From the NCBI RefSeq assembly GCF_015706575.1, contig NW_024037055.1:9586262-9650261 (forward strand): a stretch of 64,000 nucleotides of DNA, read 5' to 3'. The stretch comes from Patiria miniata. Lineage: Eukaryota; Echinodermata; Asteroidea; Valvatida; Asterinidae. Made by a program: the position numbers and the translations under genes. Positions 27,301 through 42,300 of this stretch are shown in pieces. The notes under the pieces are model-generated. The model was not told the DNA's origin. It ran no database searches and saw nothing but the letters and a program-made list of their open reading frames with translations. Each line of letters opens with the position of its first letter. Position 1 is the stretch's first letter.

Positions 27301-30300
27301 TATTCAAACCAAAGGGACAAAATGAAAAATTTTCTTGGTAAATTATTGTAGGATTGGTGTGGTGAAAACTTTGAAATCATTTAAAATTTCCAAGCAATTT
27401 CCATTAAACCACCAGCTTGACAGCCTACCTGCTGTGACTGGTACTCCAAGTCCCACTTGTCCCTGTTCATGTTCCAGAGTCCCCTGAAGTCCATCGCTGA
27501 CCACTGTGGATCATTGAAGGGAATGTCTCTCATGGGACAGGCTGGGCCCACTGGGGTCGGCAAGTGCAGGATTGTGCCTGCAGAAATGAAGTGAAGCTGT
27601 GAACTTTAGATTCAATGGTGTTAACATTAGGAACTGCGTCCCTATGAATCTAACAACCATAACGAAGTACAACCTGAGTAAACAAGGTGCGTTTACCGGA
27701 AACTTGGCTACGGTCTCCACTGATTGTCATATCCATCTTGAAGTCCATGCCATCAGCCACCAGTCCTGCTGTCGGCTCTGATGAGTCGACGAAGATGGGA
27801 CCCACCTGGGACTGGATATTATCTCCTGCAAGATTAACCGCTACAAGCTGGACAAAGTAGGGAAGGTTTGTCTGGTGGAGGAAACAGCAAATAATATACC
27901 GAAAATAAGATCTTCAAGCACACCATTTCTGGTCAGAAAAAAGTATGTATCAATCGATTCAAAGTTAAATGGATAAATCAAATAATTTTGTATCAAAAAG
28001 TACCCCACCTATGTTGTGAATGACCTATCGCGGTAGAATCGCGTCGACGCAGCTTGTGAAATATTGTCCAATTGCATGCATAGATATAGAATAAAAAGAC
28101 TTGATCGGCAGCGCGTGCATACGCGCCATCCGGTTCGTTAGTAAAACGTCATACACGCACGCGCACCACTGATTACTAGCGCCCATTGGCTACAAACACT
28201 CGAGCTGCGTTAACTTCCGGTTCCAATCGTGCAGAAAGTGCTGGAGGTGACGTCACACTAACGAACCGGATAGAGTGTGCACAAATTTTCCCGTTCCCGC
28301 ATGGACGCTCTACGCGCAGTATAGTAGTGCGTGGGGCAAAACGTGCGTTACGCGCACCTATATTCCCGTAGGTTTGTGCACAAACTTGTATTTTTATATC
28401 CGTAAAAGTAACATTTTTACCAGTAGTTGTTATATATCCAACAAAATTCAATATGCATTTTCAAGGTGGGTAGTCACCTCGAAGTTTGCTCCATTTCCCC
28501 CTCGTAATTACTGTTCGTTTCAAAATGGTGGTGCGCGTTGTTAAAAATCTCCAAATAAAATCAGCTTTATCCGAGAAAATGTGTGTAAAGACATTGTTTT
28601 AAACAAAGAAAAGGAACAAGTAGAATGTAAAAACTGCTTTAAATTACCGTTGAATTAGTTAAGAAAATTGTGAAATGATTTTACAGATTTGATTTTAGAG
28701 ATTTGTGTTACAATTATTATTCTTTTTGAAATGAGAACAATTTATTTGGATTGCATTTTATATGGATGTGACTTTTAATGACAATAATATTGCCCCTGAA
28801 AACTGTTTTAAGAATGAAATGAAATTACACTCCCAAAATGCTCCGCACTTCTGAATAACCTAATTAACTCTAAGAGTTTATTTACATTGTGCTTTACTTT
28901 TAGTACCCATTTTAGCCTTCTTGAAAATTTTCGGATGCCGGATACGTCACAAGAGGTCAAAATCAAAATAACACAAATTAATTTTTTCCATTCTTTTTTT
29001 AATGTAAGTGAAGGCTGGGGGAGGGCATGCCCCCCCCCCCCCAGTATCCAACAGTACAAAACTGCTGCCGTGAATTGAAATTAAAGGACAGCGAAACAAC
29101 TGCGGGAATATTCTGTTTGTTGATGAAGAAAATAGCACTCAAACAACTGGATGCAAGGGTTTTTTAGGCAACGCGCACCAGCATTTTAAAACGGGAAATA
29201 AATACGAGAAATAAAATGGACCAAACTTCGAAATGAACATGCAACTTGATAACCCATTTTGAATTTTGTTGGAGAAATAACTACTACAAGTCAAAAATAT
29301 TACTTTTACAGACATAAAAATGTATCTTTCCATACATACCTACGGGAAAAAAGTGCGCGTAACGCAACTTTAAACAAAAATGGCGGCGCCCATGGCAGAA
29401 TGCGCGTCTGTTCGCACTGCCGATCTAGACTTTCTATTCTATATCTATGATTACATGATATACAAATGGACGCGGAACGCGCAAAATCTGAAACAAACAA
29501 ACTTAGCGTACACAATTCCCCATAGGGTTGTCTAAAGGCCCTGTCACACTGTCTGCGATCTTATATGCGCTCTCACTGCGTCCTTGAAAAATAGCTGGGG
29601 CGCAACAACAACTACTAGATCGCAGCGACAACTACATAGGTCGCCAGATGGGCGCCAGAGGGTCTTAATGGTCTCCGATGAGCGCCAAGGTCTTTGAACA
29701 TGCTCAAAACAATCGCAGCACCTCTGCGCTCTGGCCAGGGCGCCGTAATGACGCAACTCGGGCGCTGTGCGAGCGTAAATCGTGCGACATTGGAGTGGCA
29801 TTGAGGCAGCCTAGGCGCAAGACAGTCGATGTAGTCTCCATGAGAAAGTAACTCGACTGCAATGAACTTGTAGAATAATTTTGAAACTGGACTGTGTATT
29901 GACCGTTTTGTCGTGGTATTTATACAGCACAAGTGACGTCACATGAGCGTACTTTGGTCGAATAGAGAGCGCGACGCGAGCTACTTTAGGACGTATCAAC
30001 AGCGAGCAGAGCGTAGTGTGAGCACAGTGACAGCGCAGCGACTAGATTGAGTAATTGAGCTTGACGGGGGCGTATAGAGAGCGAGTTGAGCGCATCGTAA
30101 GCGTGGGAAGAGCACAGTATGAGCGTAGCTTGAGCTTCTTTGAGACAGAAAGTTGTCATTTCTTGCGTCCTCGCTGTGATTGTTAAATTTATGAAATATT
30201 TTCGCATATAATGTGACAGGCCCTTTACTCGCAAACGTCGATAGGTCAATTAATTACTAGGAACATAAAACATGTTTTTGCAAATGCTGTTACCATAATC

Positions 30301-33300
30301 GTTAAAATTTAGTGCAGACATATAAGTCACCTCTAAGTTCACGTCCACGAATGTGAATTCCCACGTATCTGGGCTGAGTACCAGCCAGTCCTGGTTTGGT
30401 ACCACCGTCAGATTGTTGTCATCTCGGACATGACACGATGCAGCTTGCATGATGCGTAAGTTGAATGACTTGATTCCACTCTCATCATCCCTGTAATCCT
30501 CCCACACCATAGAGACTGACTCGGCGCTGTCGGTGTACGCAACAGGCTATAGACGGGTATTAGGGATTTTAAAGTACACATATTATATGAGGATTTTTAC
30601 TTTTGTAATGAGTCTGATGAGCATTCAAGGAAAAATGCTGCCCAGCCATGTGCGGTAACCAGTGGTATTGAGAAAATGAGCCAACATATATATATTTGCA
30701 CAGAAAGGTCAAACGTATCCTCCGTGACAAAGAACTAACTTGTTATAAATCACTGTTCTGACAGCCCTCAGCATGCTTTAGGCATACACTAAATAGGATG
30801 AGTGATGCCAACAAAGATGTTGCTAGTAGTTTGTAAAAGTGTTAAAAGTTAATAGTAGTGCAGAAGGTTACTAGTAGTGTAGAATGTCATGGTCCAGTAG
30901 TTACGGGGTTTGACTCATGTATGATGGTCCGTGGGTTCGAACCCTGCCAGAAACATGGTGTTTGTGCCCTTGGGCAAGACTCTTAACTACAATTATTGAA
31001 TCTATTCACCCAGAAGTATAAATGGGTACCTGTGAGGGTCGAGGACCGATTGAGCGCTGATATCGGATGCCGCGTCGTCCCGTGGCCTGATGAACGGGGG
31101 AATACTTGTAAAGCGCTTTGAGATTGTTGAAACGATGAAAAGCGCTATATAAGCATGACATTTTTAGTGTTGCATATATTAGTGAAACATAACCACTGAT
31201 GACTACACTTACCATGTAATAGAATGGTCCGACACGTAGCCTACCCTTAATGGGCGGGGTGATATCAACAGAGAAGTGACTTGTAGAGGAGTTACACTGT
31301 CCTCCTTCGTTCATTCCTTCAAGACACACAGAAAGAATATTATTAAGAAATTATCTATTGAAATGTAGTATTTTTAAACACTTTTCAGGAACAAATCACT
31401 CACCGACAACAGTGACAAAGTAGGATCCCTCATGCGTCAGATTCAGTCCCTTGACAACCGCATACGTGTCCTTGCCAACAAAACTCATTTCTCTCTCGCT
31501 GAAAGTCGCCAGAGCCTGCCTCGTACCCAACAAGATATCCCGGCAATCGATATTTTCAAGTTGGACGGAGGAAGGTGAAGATTCACCCACACCAACGTAA
31601 TACAGTAGGATGGGCAGAGTCGATTGAAATTTATCCCACATGAGTTGCACCTCGGACACAGAGTTCAAGAACTTTGGCACTTTGACCTCGGATCCTAAGC
31701 AGTTGTAAATGCAATGCAGAATAAAATATAATACATATATTACCTGAACCATAGCATGAACTGAATAAATTCAATAGCATATACTTTCTTAAATTAAATG
31801 AAGTTAGCTGGCCTACCATTTCATTTTTGGTCACTTAAGAAATTGCCAAGGTAAATCTTACGATGAGAAAAAAAAAGAAAATCAAAATCAAGTGACAACG
31901 TTAAGGGCCCGTGACCATTCAGCCCCGGTATGAAAAGGGCCCCCGATAAGCTCGTCCCCTCCCAAGAAGTCCTCTCGTATCGTCCCAGCTACCGGCCAAG
32001 GAGCTGGTCCGTTGCTAATCTGGAATTCCTCTTTCCTGGGGTCTATTGTTTACAAGTATTGACACATGTAATATATCCCAGAAGTAACCCGCTTGTGGTT
32101 TTCATCTCTCAGCGCGAAACAATAGAACACTTTCGTCGGCACAGATCAAAACCCCTGCCATGGGGTTTCGCGCACAATGGGACTGTAAATTACCAAGGCG
32201 TTATGGAAGGATTTTATCTTTAATCCGGTAAGTCTGCTATTGTTCTGCTCTGGACGTTCTCTGAAGGGCAATAAATTGATGCGCCTGACTGACTTCAAAA
32301 CTTCTTGTCAGACAGGACCTTGTGCCGGACGAGACTGGGCTGAAGACCGGACTGGCTTTGGACCTGACGAAGTACCGGGGGGGCCATTTCATACCAGGGC
32401 TGAATACCAGGTCACGGTCCCTAAGAAAGTTTGAATATACAAATTCAAATAAAAATCCGACAAAGGTGGTCAAAAGTAATGGATTTAAAACACCAAGCTC
32501 TTAGTTTGCACCTGTAAAAGAAAAGAAAGGACTGATTTTCAGTGTATAAAATAGTCGCATTTCCTTTTGTAAATGTTCTCTTAATTAGCGTAACAACGTA
32601 TCGACGAAATTGTGTTTAAATGTAGTATAAATATTACCTTCAAAAGGAAAAAGTGCAAACTTCGTTAACAAGCATGTTATTTACAGATTACAAATTGGGA
32701 ACTGCACATAAGTTTTTATTAAACTAACTCGGAAAATAAAAGGAACTTGCTGACATTTGTTGAACAAGCTGTGAACTGCCCTACGTCTTAAAGCATGCTG
32801 GGAAGTACACAAGTTATTCGAAACAATGTGAAGAAACCTACCATGTACTGTGCTGTCCATACCAACATTGATCCCTGTGGATGTCACCTCTGCTGTTGCA
32901 AAGCTTGCACTATGTGCCCTTACCGTCACATAATATGTCGAGTCTCGCGCCAAAAGGTTGAGGTTAGTGAAAGTGACGGTGGTGTTCTGACCGACGTAGG
33001 TGAAGGGCACTACGTTGTCCCTGGTCTTAGGGTAACGGCGGTCAGTTCCGACCGCCGCCTCGTAGTAATCCACAGTTTGCTCTGTGATGTGGTCTCTGGT
33101 TACTTCAGCATTTCCTTAATGATAATCAAAGGCAGATATTAAATATTGATGGATATGCACCACAGGAAGAATAAAAAAGCATTAGCCCGGGCCCTGTTAC
33201 TGCAAAATTCGGCTGCAATAAGTGTTTAGACTTTTATATTGCTATTCAGCCTGTTACAATCCATGTTCGTACTTATAAAGGCTAATTGAACGTGGTAGGT

Positions 33301-36300
33301 CTGCCTAGTACAATGGACTAGCAGTTACAGATGAAAGTGTTACTTAAGCTGTGAAAAATTGCGTGGTGTAGATGGCAAACAAAATAAATAAATCTTATTG
33401 ATTTCGACGTTTATTTGTTGTTACGTATCCGGTAATGACTTTGTAGTGCATTCCAAGTGTTCGTTGTTAATGAATGTTATGCTTCTGGTTGTGTCAGTAC
33501 ACACCTGTATGCTCCACCGATTCCTTGGGTTGTGTCCCCTCACCAAAGCCCTTCCAGTTTGCCGATATTGTGTCAGTCTCCTTCTGGTAAGTCAGATCAA
33601 AGCCCACTAGGAGGCCATCATAGACCTGGCCAGGTATCAAGGGGTCCAGCTTGACTGTGATTCCATCAGATCGGACCGTGACAGCCAGGCCCATGACATT
33701 CGTAGCTCTCACGATTATGTAGTACGTCTCACCATCTGTCATCTTGATATCTGTGTTGGTGTCTGAGGTCCGTTCTATTTCATGAATTAAAACAGAATTG
33801 ATGTACTTTCTAAAAGTGTGTTTCTTACATTGATATCTTTTAATTGCAATTTGATTATTTCAACGGCATTTATGATATTCAAATGTTTATGTTAAAACAA
33901 CTTTAGTTGAGGCACATTTGGTGGTTTATGACAAAATTGCCATTACCTTGCACATCTGTCAATGTCTGAATCTCCTGGCCATCAATTCTGTAAATGGCCC
34001 ATTCATGCTTTTTGATTGGACACGGATCTCCACTGAAATCCCAAGATGCACTCATCTCTCGCAGTGATGTCTGGAAATCTTTGTCGGCGGATTGGTTGTC
34101 GGTGACGCCATCTTTGACTTGGAATGGTTTGAGGGGTGGAAGTCCTGCACTGAAGCGGCTGATGTAGATGCCATTGGACACGGCGGTGCTGGTCAGACCG
34201 GCTTCGTTGTAGCCTCTAACTGTGGAGTAGACTCTACGGACACTGCTGAGATCGATGTTGGTAATGAGTTCTGAAGTCTGGTCCTTGGAAACATCATGGA
34301 AAGGTTTGATCTGAGACCCTCCTGGCGTCGTGCCCAGAGCAACCTCATACTTGGTGATCTTAGTGTCTTCGTCGGTGAACGGCTGCCACAGGATCTGCAG
34401 CTGGGTGAGCGATTCTAGACACTCTCCATCCAAGCTCAAGCATTCCTCATCGTTTGTGCAGTCCCATTCTGGCAGGTCGATAGGATCACTGAAGTTGTAG
34501 CTGAACACGCCAGATAGCTCCACTACAAGGCCGTATGATGGAGGTGTATCATCAATCTCAATAGGACCAGAGAATGCCATTGTGCTTTGGTTGATAGCAT
34601 TGAAAACCTCCACAGTGACATAGTAAACTTGGTTGTGAATGAGATTAAGATCTGAAAAGGGCAAAGTTATGCTATTAGTGTTGTATCATGCATTTCATGT
34701 ATAACATTTGACCAAAACAGTGTCATGCAGAATTATATGAAGGACTTTAATTTCAAAGTGTGGGTGGTGCCTCCCACACTTTTTTTTGGGGGGGGGGGAT
34801 TATAAAAACCATAATAATGTATGGGCAATTATCTTTTAATGCCTTAGCTAAAACTGGGGATTGTTCCAATCAAAATTCCCGGTGCTCACTAACCTCTGAC
34901 ACTGTAGTGAGTGAAGTAGCCTGGCAAATCACCAGACTGAAACACATCGCCTTGACCCTTTGCTGTCCCGACGAGAAAACCGACATGATCAATTCCAGAC
35001 TCAGCATCAAGGAAATCGCTCCATCTACACAAGAGGGCGCTGTTCGCATCAATGAAGGCAGGACACTGGACCTGAACGGTAACAGGTGAGTATAAAAAGG
35101 GGAGCCATAATTAATGCAACTGTTAAAACAGTGCAAACTGCGCGGTGAGGTGCCTGTTATTTTTTTATCTGTGCGGCACACTGCCTTTCTGTTCTGTAAT
35201 AAGTCAAAACATATTCCCCAATATTTCTGTCACATTTTCACTTCAGCAATCAAATAATCAAATAATTAAGTCAATTGTTTTAGTCGGGGCTGGATATAAA
35301 TATCTAGCCGTCAGTAACAAAGGCCAGCTTTCTGAACACAAACGTAAATATTTTGCATAAAAATAAGTTATATTTTGCAAAACGAGACGATTGACTCAAT
35401 ACTAGTGTACTCGTGGCACTTTAAGTCAGGTGACAAGTATATCAACGTCAATAAGAACGGTACAGGTATCGGAATAGTAAAACATGAATGTCTTTGTTAC
35501 AACTGATGATGTAGTAACCAACAGATAATGTATCACCGACCGATAATGTCACACAAATTGACCGATACTGCAGTATCGGTCAACTTGTGATACAGTATAC
35601 TGTATCACTACCAGATAATGTAACAGAAATTGACCTAACGTGTAGTAAAAAGTACTACACTATCAGTCAATTGTTATTACATTGTTGGTCTTAACCGATA
35701 ATGTAACAAATATTGACCGATAGTGCAGTAACATGTACTACAATATCGGTCAATGTCTGTTACATTATCGGTTAGTCATACATTATCGGTCAATTTGTGT
35801 GACATTATCGGTCGGTGATACATTATCAGTTGGTTACTACATTATCAGTTGTAACAGCCTTTGTCACAGTTCACCTCAAAAGCTTGACTTTGAACTGGAA
35901 TGCTGGATGCTTTGTGATTACTGATGGATTTGTGATTCATCACAAGTTCCTCGAATTCAACGCTGTAAAATACATACCTGACCAACACTAGGTGGAGTGT
36001 TATCTACGGTCACGCTTGTGGCATGAATAATCCTGCTTAGCCCGACACTGTTGACTGATTCAACACTCAATAGATTGGGGAACCCTGTATGAAACAAAGA
36101 TGGTTTTCAATCATTGGATCTTACAAAAAAAATTAAAGCCATTACAAAAATAACCAGCAAGCCTCAATAACAGAGTGCAAACTACTGTAAGAGTAATGTG
36201 AAATGTTAAGACACAGAACAAATACCCGCAAGCCAGCACAAATAGATCAATGGGAAGCAAGCCAGCAATCAACTACACTTAACTGCACAAGCAACTGACA

Positions 36301-39300
36301 CTCAAGCAGTCAAGCCAGAACAAAAGGAAAACAGTGAGAGCTGGCCACTCAGCCATAACTACCAGGACTACAGAAACAAGCTACTAAGCGAACTAAAGCT
36401 GGAAGCTGAAGGAGGCACTGAAGGAGGCAAGCCATGAAGCCTGCTCTCGGAAACTAGTGAAGAAACAAGTCATCGAAACGGCCATACCGTACCTATTTCG
36501 GCGGGACTTATCAAGGCTGATGGAATGTAGGATTTGCTTGTTAAAGTGACGGGGAAAATATCAGCGCTTCCAGGGTACTGCCCCATGTAAAAGTACGAAG
36601 CCATAATGTCGCTCTCCTCTTCAGTTGCATCCCACATAGCATCAATGGAGTCAGAGTTAGATTGATACAAGTTCACTCCACCGTCAAAGCTCTGCGCATA
36701 AAACAAACAGAAAACAGAATGCCGGAACGTAAACCTTGGAAAAATATTCAGTTGCGACATGTCAGCAACAACGAGGCAATAAAATATTGAAGTACATTGT
36801 CTTGCTTATAAAAGTGAAAAAGACAAGCCCTTACTTGTTGGGAACGAAATGTTACAGATGACCAATACCTGTCTTAAGACATTCAAATGTTCAAGGACAT
36901 ACAAAACGAGGTACACATAGGGAGGGAAGTCTAGCTATACATGACTTAAAATGAAATTCGATTCCTTAATTTGTGTAACACTATAACACTATACGAGTCC
37001 TAGACAAAAGAGGTGAATGCATTTAGTCACCAGATCTGTGATTACGTCGTACAGGCCCAGGTCAGCGATCATAATCTCTGGAGGAGTGATGTCCACTGTG
37101 AAGCCATTGGATGTGGATTCTAAGACATTGTCTGCATTGGTGATGGCTCGTAGTGTGCTGTAGTAAGTCACTCCATGCTGTAAAGGCAGAGGCGACTGGG
37201 CCTTGCCATTACCTGCCAATTCATGATTAAGAAAAGTTGAATTAAAGATAATATTAATACACACCATATCAACTATATTTCGTTGCTAAAATCTGCTTAG
37301 TCTTGTCCCTAGACTACACCAACAGAATTAAGTATAATTGCATTTTGCTTTACTTTATAAAAATGTTGACATGTTCATAGTCATGAACTTTAACACTGAA
37401 AACATATTTAAAAGCTGCGCGCACAGTGCGGATTCGCTTAACGACCGACTTGAAATCGTTTCATTGATGGGGGTTTTTCATTTTCTCTCAATAATTGTTT
37501 TACAGTTTAGTAAATTTAAATGTAATTGATATCACAAGGACATATTACCTTTTTGCCTACCTCTTCAATTCCTTTCCAATTAGTCTATATGCCCTCAAAT
37601 GCTTTGTTTGAAAAAAAATCCATTCAATCATAATAAAGGTTTGCTCCTCAAGTTTAAATATATACTGTCCGTCCAGCTTTTTAAAACTAGCTTTATCCTA
37701 TGGAATGTCACAGAGCCCGTGTACCAAAAAGTCGACATGCCAAGTACAACATCAATGGAAATTTCTCCATATACGACTATTTCCTGTAATGAGATCGACC
37801 CACGCCAATCACATTAAAAAATGCTCCTACTACAGACATCATAAATACTGAGAGCTACCATGGAACATGTGGGAATTTTACCTGAAACGTTTGCCTCACT
37901 TCCTGGTACTATGCCATCTGAGGTCAAGGGTTGTATATCCTCGCCCCCAGGGGTAGTACCCACTGCCCATTCATAGTGAGAAATGCCATGCACTTGACTC
38001 TGAAGGTATTGAAAAACAAAACAAAACGATAAGTTCATTTGGGTTTTTGTTATACCGATATCACTTCTTAAAAGTATTCATGGTAACCAAACTGTAAAAC
38101 ATTTGTTTAAACTCGAGTAATTGAAACTTCAATAAAACAAATGGGATGGGGCTTCTTTGAGCTTGATTTATAGCACAATATTTGAAATATAATTGTCAAG
38201 ATAAGAATTACCTAAATATTCGAGTTTGTTGAGTTACCAGCGCTGGGGGATTGGGCCAGTGATTTCATGGGACATTGCCCAGTTGTGATTGTTTTATTTC
38301 ATAACAGAAACAGGATCACGAAATTCACCTTTTCTAGTAAAACAATTCGTTATCATTTGAAGAAAAAAACCATAAAAATCCAAACAATTGCGTCGTGTAG
38401 GGTATGATAAATTTCTTTACATTTTATGTAAACGCAGCCGTTATTAACTAAGTTCCGGTTTGATGACGACAGCAGTCAAAATGTGCAAACTGAATACTGA
38501 TTTAGTTCAGAGAAGATGTTCATCATGAGGTGCAAAGAACTTCTGAATTCATGGAAATTATAACTAATGTTTAGGTGTATGTTTTAACAACACCTAACTT
38601 GTTTGATGACGTTACAGCATTTTGAACCCCAAGGTCGACATTGTACAGGGTATCATTATTTTGTGGTACAAATATTGCAAGGGCGGATCGGGGGGGGGGG
38701 GGGGCAACAGGGGCCATGCCCCCTCCCCCCCCCCCCCCCCCCAAAAAAAAGGAATCTGGTTTTTTTTTTTTTTTTATAAGTGACGACGAATCTAAACTCA
38801 TTTTTTTTCGAGGCCCTTAAGCGGGCCACGAACCCCACGCCGTAATTTCTCGGACCCACTTTTTTGGGGACCAATATTGTGTTGCCCCCCCCCCCCCCTC
38901 CCCCGCACACACACACACAAAATGTGTTCTGGATCCGCTCTTGGAACATGTCATTGTCATTTGACAATGTTCAAATGGCGGATTTGAATTTTAAACCAAA
39001 TTCTCCGTACATACAATAACTTCCGGTCTGATGACGTCCTGATTCTGAAACCTTTCAAAGTCACTTGCGGAGTAATTTAAAAAAAAAAAATAAAACCAAG
39101 CAAGTTCAAGTTGATGTGCCGCTTGAGGGCGTCTTTTTAGGTCATGGCATCACTATGCCGTTTGTTTGTGTTATGCATTCCTCACTCAACACTTCCATAT
39201 TCATTTGTCTGTATAAAATGCTTCTTTTTCCAAGTTATATGCAATTTCCATTCTACTTCCAGTAACACCAAAAGTAAAGGTCAAACGGATGTTTGCCCAA

Positions 39301-42300
39301 GGAAATCAAAATATTACCTGAGGCAATGTCTGCCTGACCACAAAGAATAAGAACGGTACTCAATTCATTTGAAGAGTTATTGTTCAAAGTAATTTCACAT
39401 TTTTCCCCCACATCTTCGGAATGGGTTCAATTTTAAATTATTTTTTTATTATCATCCATTGAATCGATCGGAAGACATTTGGTTCGTTTTGATTTTGAGG
39501 CTTCTGACTGTATTTTAATTTACGTAACTTTGACCTTCCGGTAGACCCATATGTTAAGGTCATGCGACTTTACGTATACAACAAATATGTTTATCAATTA
39601 ATGATCTATCTGATTACAAAATACGAACATCATTGATTATTTGTTCAAGAGTTATAAGTGAATAAAGATGGCTCTTTTTTTTAAATCGCTGGTTATCTGA
39701 TACTCGATGACGTTATCATAACGTCAGAGTAGTATGCACCATTCGGGATGAGGGTCGATATTGGTCAAAGTTACAAGTTCATACCACAAACTGTTTAGGA
39801 GGAAACCCGCGGGTAATTATTGCCAGTAAAAAGACCGATGAACGGAAAGAAAGACAGATTAATTCCGACCAATTCAAAAATGCCAATTGACCTACCGCGG
39901 TGGAATGGCGTTTGAATCGCGTCAACGCAGCTTGTGAAATATTGTCCTATTAGATGATACACAAATGGACGCGGAACGCGCAAAATCGAAGGCAAACAAA
40001 ATTTAAGTGTACAAAAACTCAATAGGTTTGTCTAAGGGGCGTGGCTAACTCGCAAAATGCGATGGGTCAAATATTCAAAATATTCACGAATTGACTAAGT
40101 TTTCGAAATATCTCGGACAGACAAACGACCTACAGTTCGTTTACAGTACGTGTAGGCAACAGAAAACTAATACTCGAGCAGAAAGATCCAATGACCAATA
40201 ACATTTAAACATTCATTGGAATAGCTGCAAATGGTCGTTGATTTTTATGAAATGAAATGAAACTAGAAAACCTTTGCTCCTTCTTAAAAAAACAGCCCTA
40301 CCTCAAAGTCGCTAAAGAAGATCGTAACAGTGGTCCTCTCCTGTTGAGCATCTATATCATGTAGCATTCTTGGACCATCGGTTAAGTACCCTGTGCAATA
40401 ATATATGTAACAAAAAGCTTAAGTTTTAACAATAAAAACTGGCTCTGTACTTTCTTCGATCTCCTAAAGCGCAACACTGTAGTAAAGGCAGAACACACAA
40501 TTTGAATGTCAGTCGTATTGTAAAGGTAATGATGTCTTATCCCTGCAGCTATGCGTTCGAGTAGGGGTCTACTGTTTTCAACTGACAACTAACCCGTCTG
40601 ATCTTCCTCAACAACTCTGATTGGTGAGGAGCAGATGACGTCACTGAAAGCCCCTGCACCATTCTCACTCTTGACACACACGTAGTAGACTGGTTGGCAA
40701 CCCACGGTGAATGTCTCATCACTGCATGTTGATGGGTCGGTAAGTTGGAGATTAAGGTCCAATAGGACGCCACTGCTCTTAGGGCCCATTGGAGTGAATG
40801 GTTTGATGAGTTCAAAGTCTAGAAAGAAGTGTATGCCACAAACAAAACAAAGAGTCAAATTCAAGTAAAATCTAGAGAGAAAAAAATGTAATTATGTATC
40901 CAGTAGCCAGTATAACATTACACCTAAAATCGAAATGCTCACAAACTAGTAGGCCTACTTCTTTATATATGGATAACAGCAATCTGGGGCAATTTAGACA
41001 GGATTTCGCTAGTAGCCTAGAGCCGGAAGAAACAAGTGGAATTGTGGTAGAGATTGTAATATCATATTTTTAGGCGAGTTAATGATATTCACTTTGAGCC
41101 GTTCCGACTGCCACCCAGTAGGTCTTGATACCGCTCTGTCCATCTGCAGCCAGCCAGGATGCCTGGATTGATGTACGACTGTTCTGATACAAATATCCTT
41201 TGAAGAGTTCTTCAACTCCCCCATCAAGATTGCCTCCACGCACAAATCTCATCTGTGAATTAATTAATTAATTATTTTTGATTGATTAGGATTAAATGTT
41301 AACAATAGTAGATGGTTAATTGTGGTAAGAGGTTGGCTATGCGTCTTTAGAGGTTAACCTATTGACGCCTCTAGCAATGCAATTTGCAGCAATTACATGG
41401 AAAGGGATTAGAGATGCGACAATATTGTGATTTACTATATCATCACGAGGAATAACCCCTACCAATAACTTTTCAAGTTATATACATTTTGTTAAAGTGC
41501 AAATCATTAGCTTTCCAAAGATACCAAATTTATTTCTGTAGATTAATGTATCAAGAAAGAAATGCCGCATGAACTTCAACAGCCGCTCGTCCCGCCATAC
41601 TTCGCCGACCTCATTTCAAGAAAAACGATCTTGAAAAAAAAAGATACGCATTACGTTGCCAACGGCAGCGGAAACGTTCTTCAATCTTCCACTTTTTGTA
41701 GTATTTTTTTCCCTAACAAAACTGCAAAGTGTAAATGTTGGATACCTTGGCTACTTAAAAAAAAATCGATTTCACCTGATTTTACACGAGCACTTTAAAC
41801 AAGGTTTTGGGGGACGTTCCTCATTTTGTAACAGGTCACTTTTTTACGCCGCTAACTTTAGCAGATCATTTGCATTTGACCACTTTTGTGTCACATTATG
41901 CTGCCTGGATGAATACTCACCATGGGAGGACTAGGATCGACCTTGATGCCACTGGTTTCATGAGAAACATCTAGTTTAGCATGGTTCCTGGCCTTCACTC
42001 GTGTCACGTAAAGAGCCCCTGGACGCAGTGTCAGACCACTTTGAACGTGGGACCGAGCCGTGGTATCAGAAATCAATTGGAAGCTATTTGCGTGTTGATC
42101 TGAGAAACAAACGAACATGCTATCGCGTCAAAGAAAACCAACACAATGGGACGCACATGATTTTTCTTTATTAGCCTGTTTTGATAACAAACAAAAACCT
42201 TTCATATATGACTTGAAGCTTTGCATGGCGGATGAGATAAAGTAGAAAGATTGCGGGTAACACCATGTGGAAAGTAATATCTTCTTGGAAGAAGTGTGGT

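Larger units (their letters stand above)
28021..30248. mobile_element. MITE (TGACCTATCGC ends) broken by nested insertions
   Basis: The left part 28021-28079 and right parts 29449-29533 and 30227-30248 match the uninterrupted copy at 39888-40069 (shared AGCTTGTGAAATATTGTCC, ACAAATGGACGCGGAACGCG, ACTCGCAAA). Ends TGACCTATCG / CGATAGGTCA are inverted. It is split by the foldback 28080-29448 and by the element 29534-30226. Confidence 0.8.

Noticed and set aside
38571..38967. Open frames rich in Gly and Pro
   Set aside because: Produced by homopolymer G and C runs in a degenerate DNA element.
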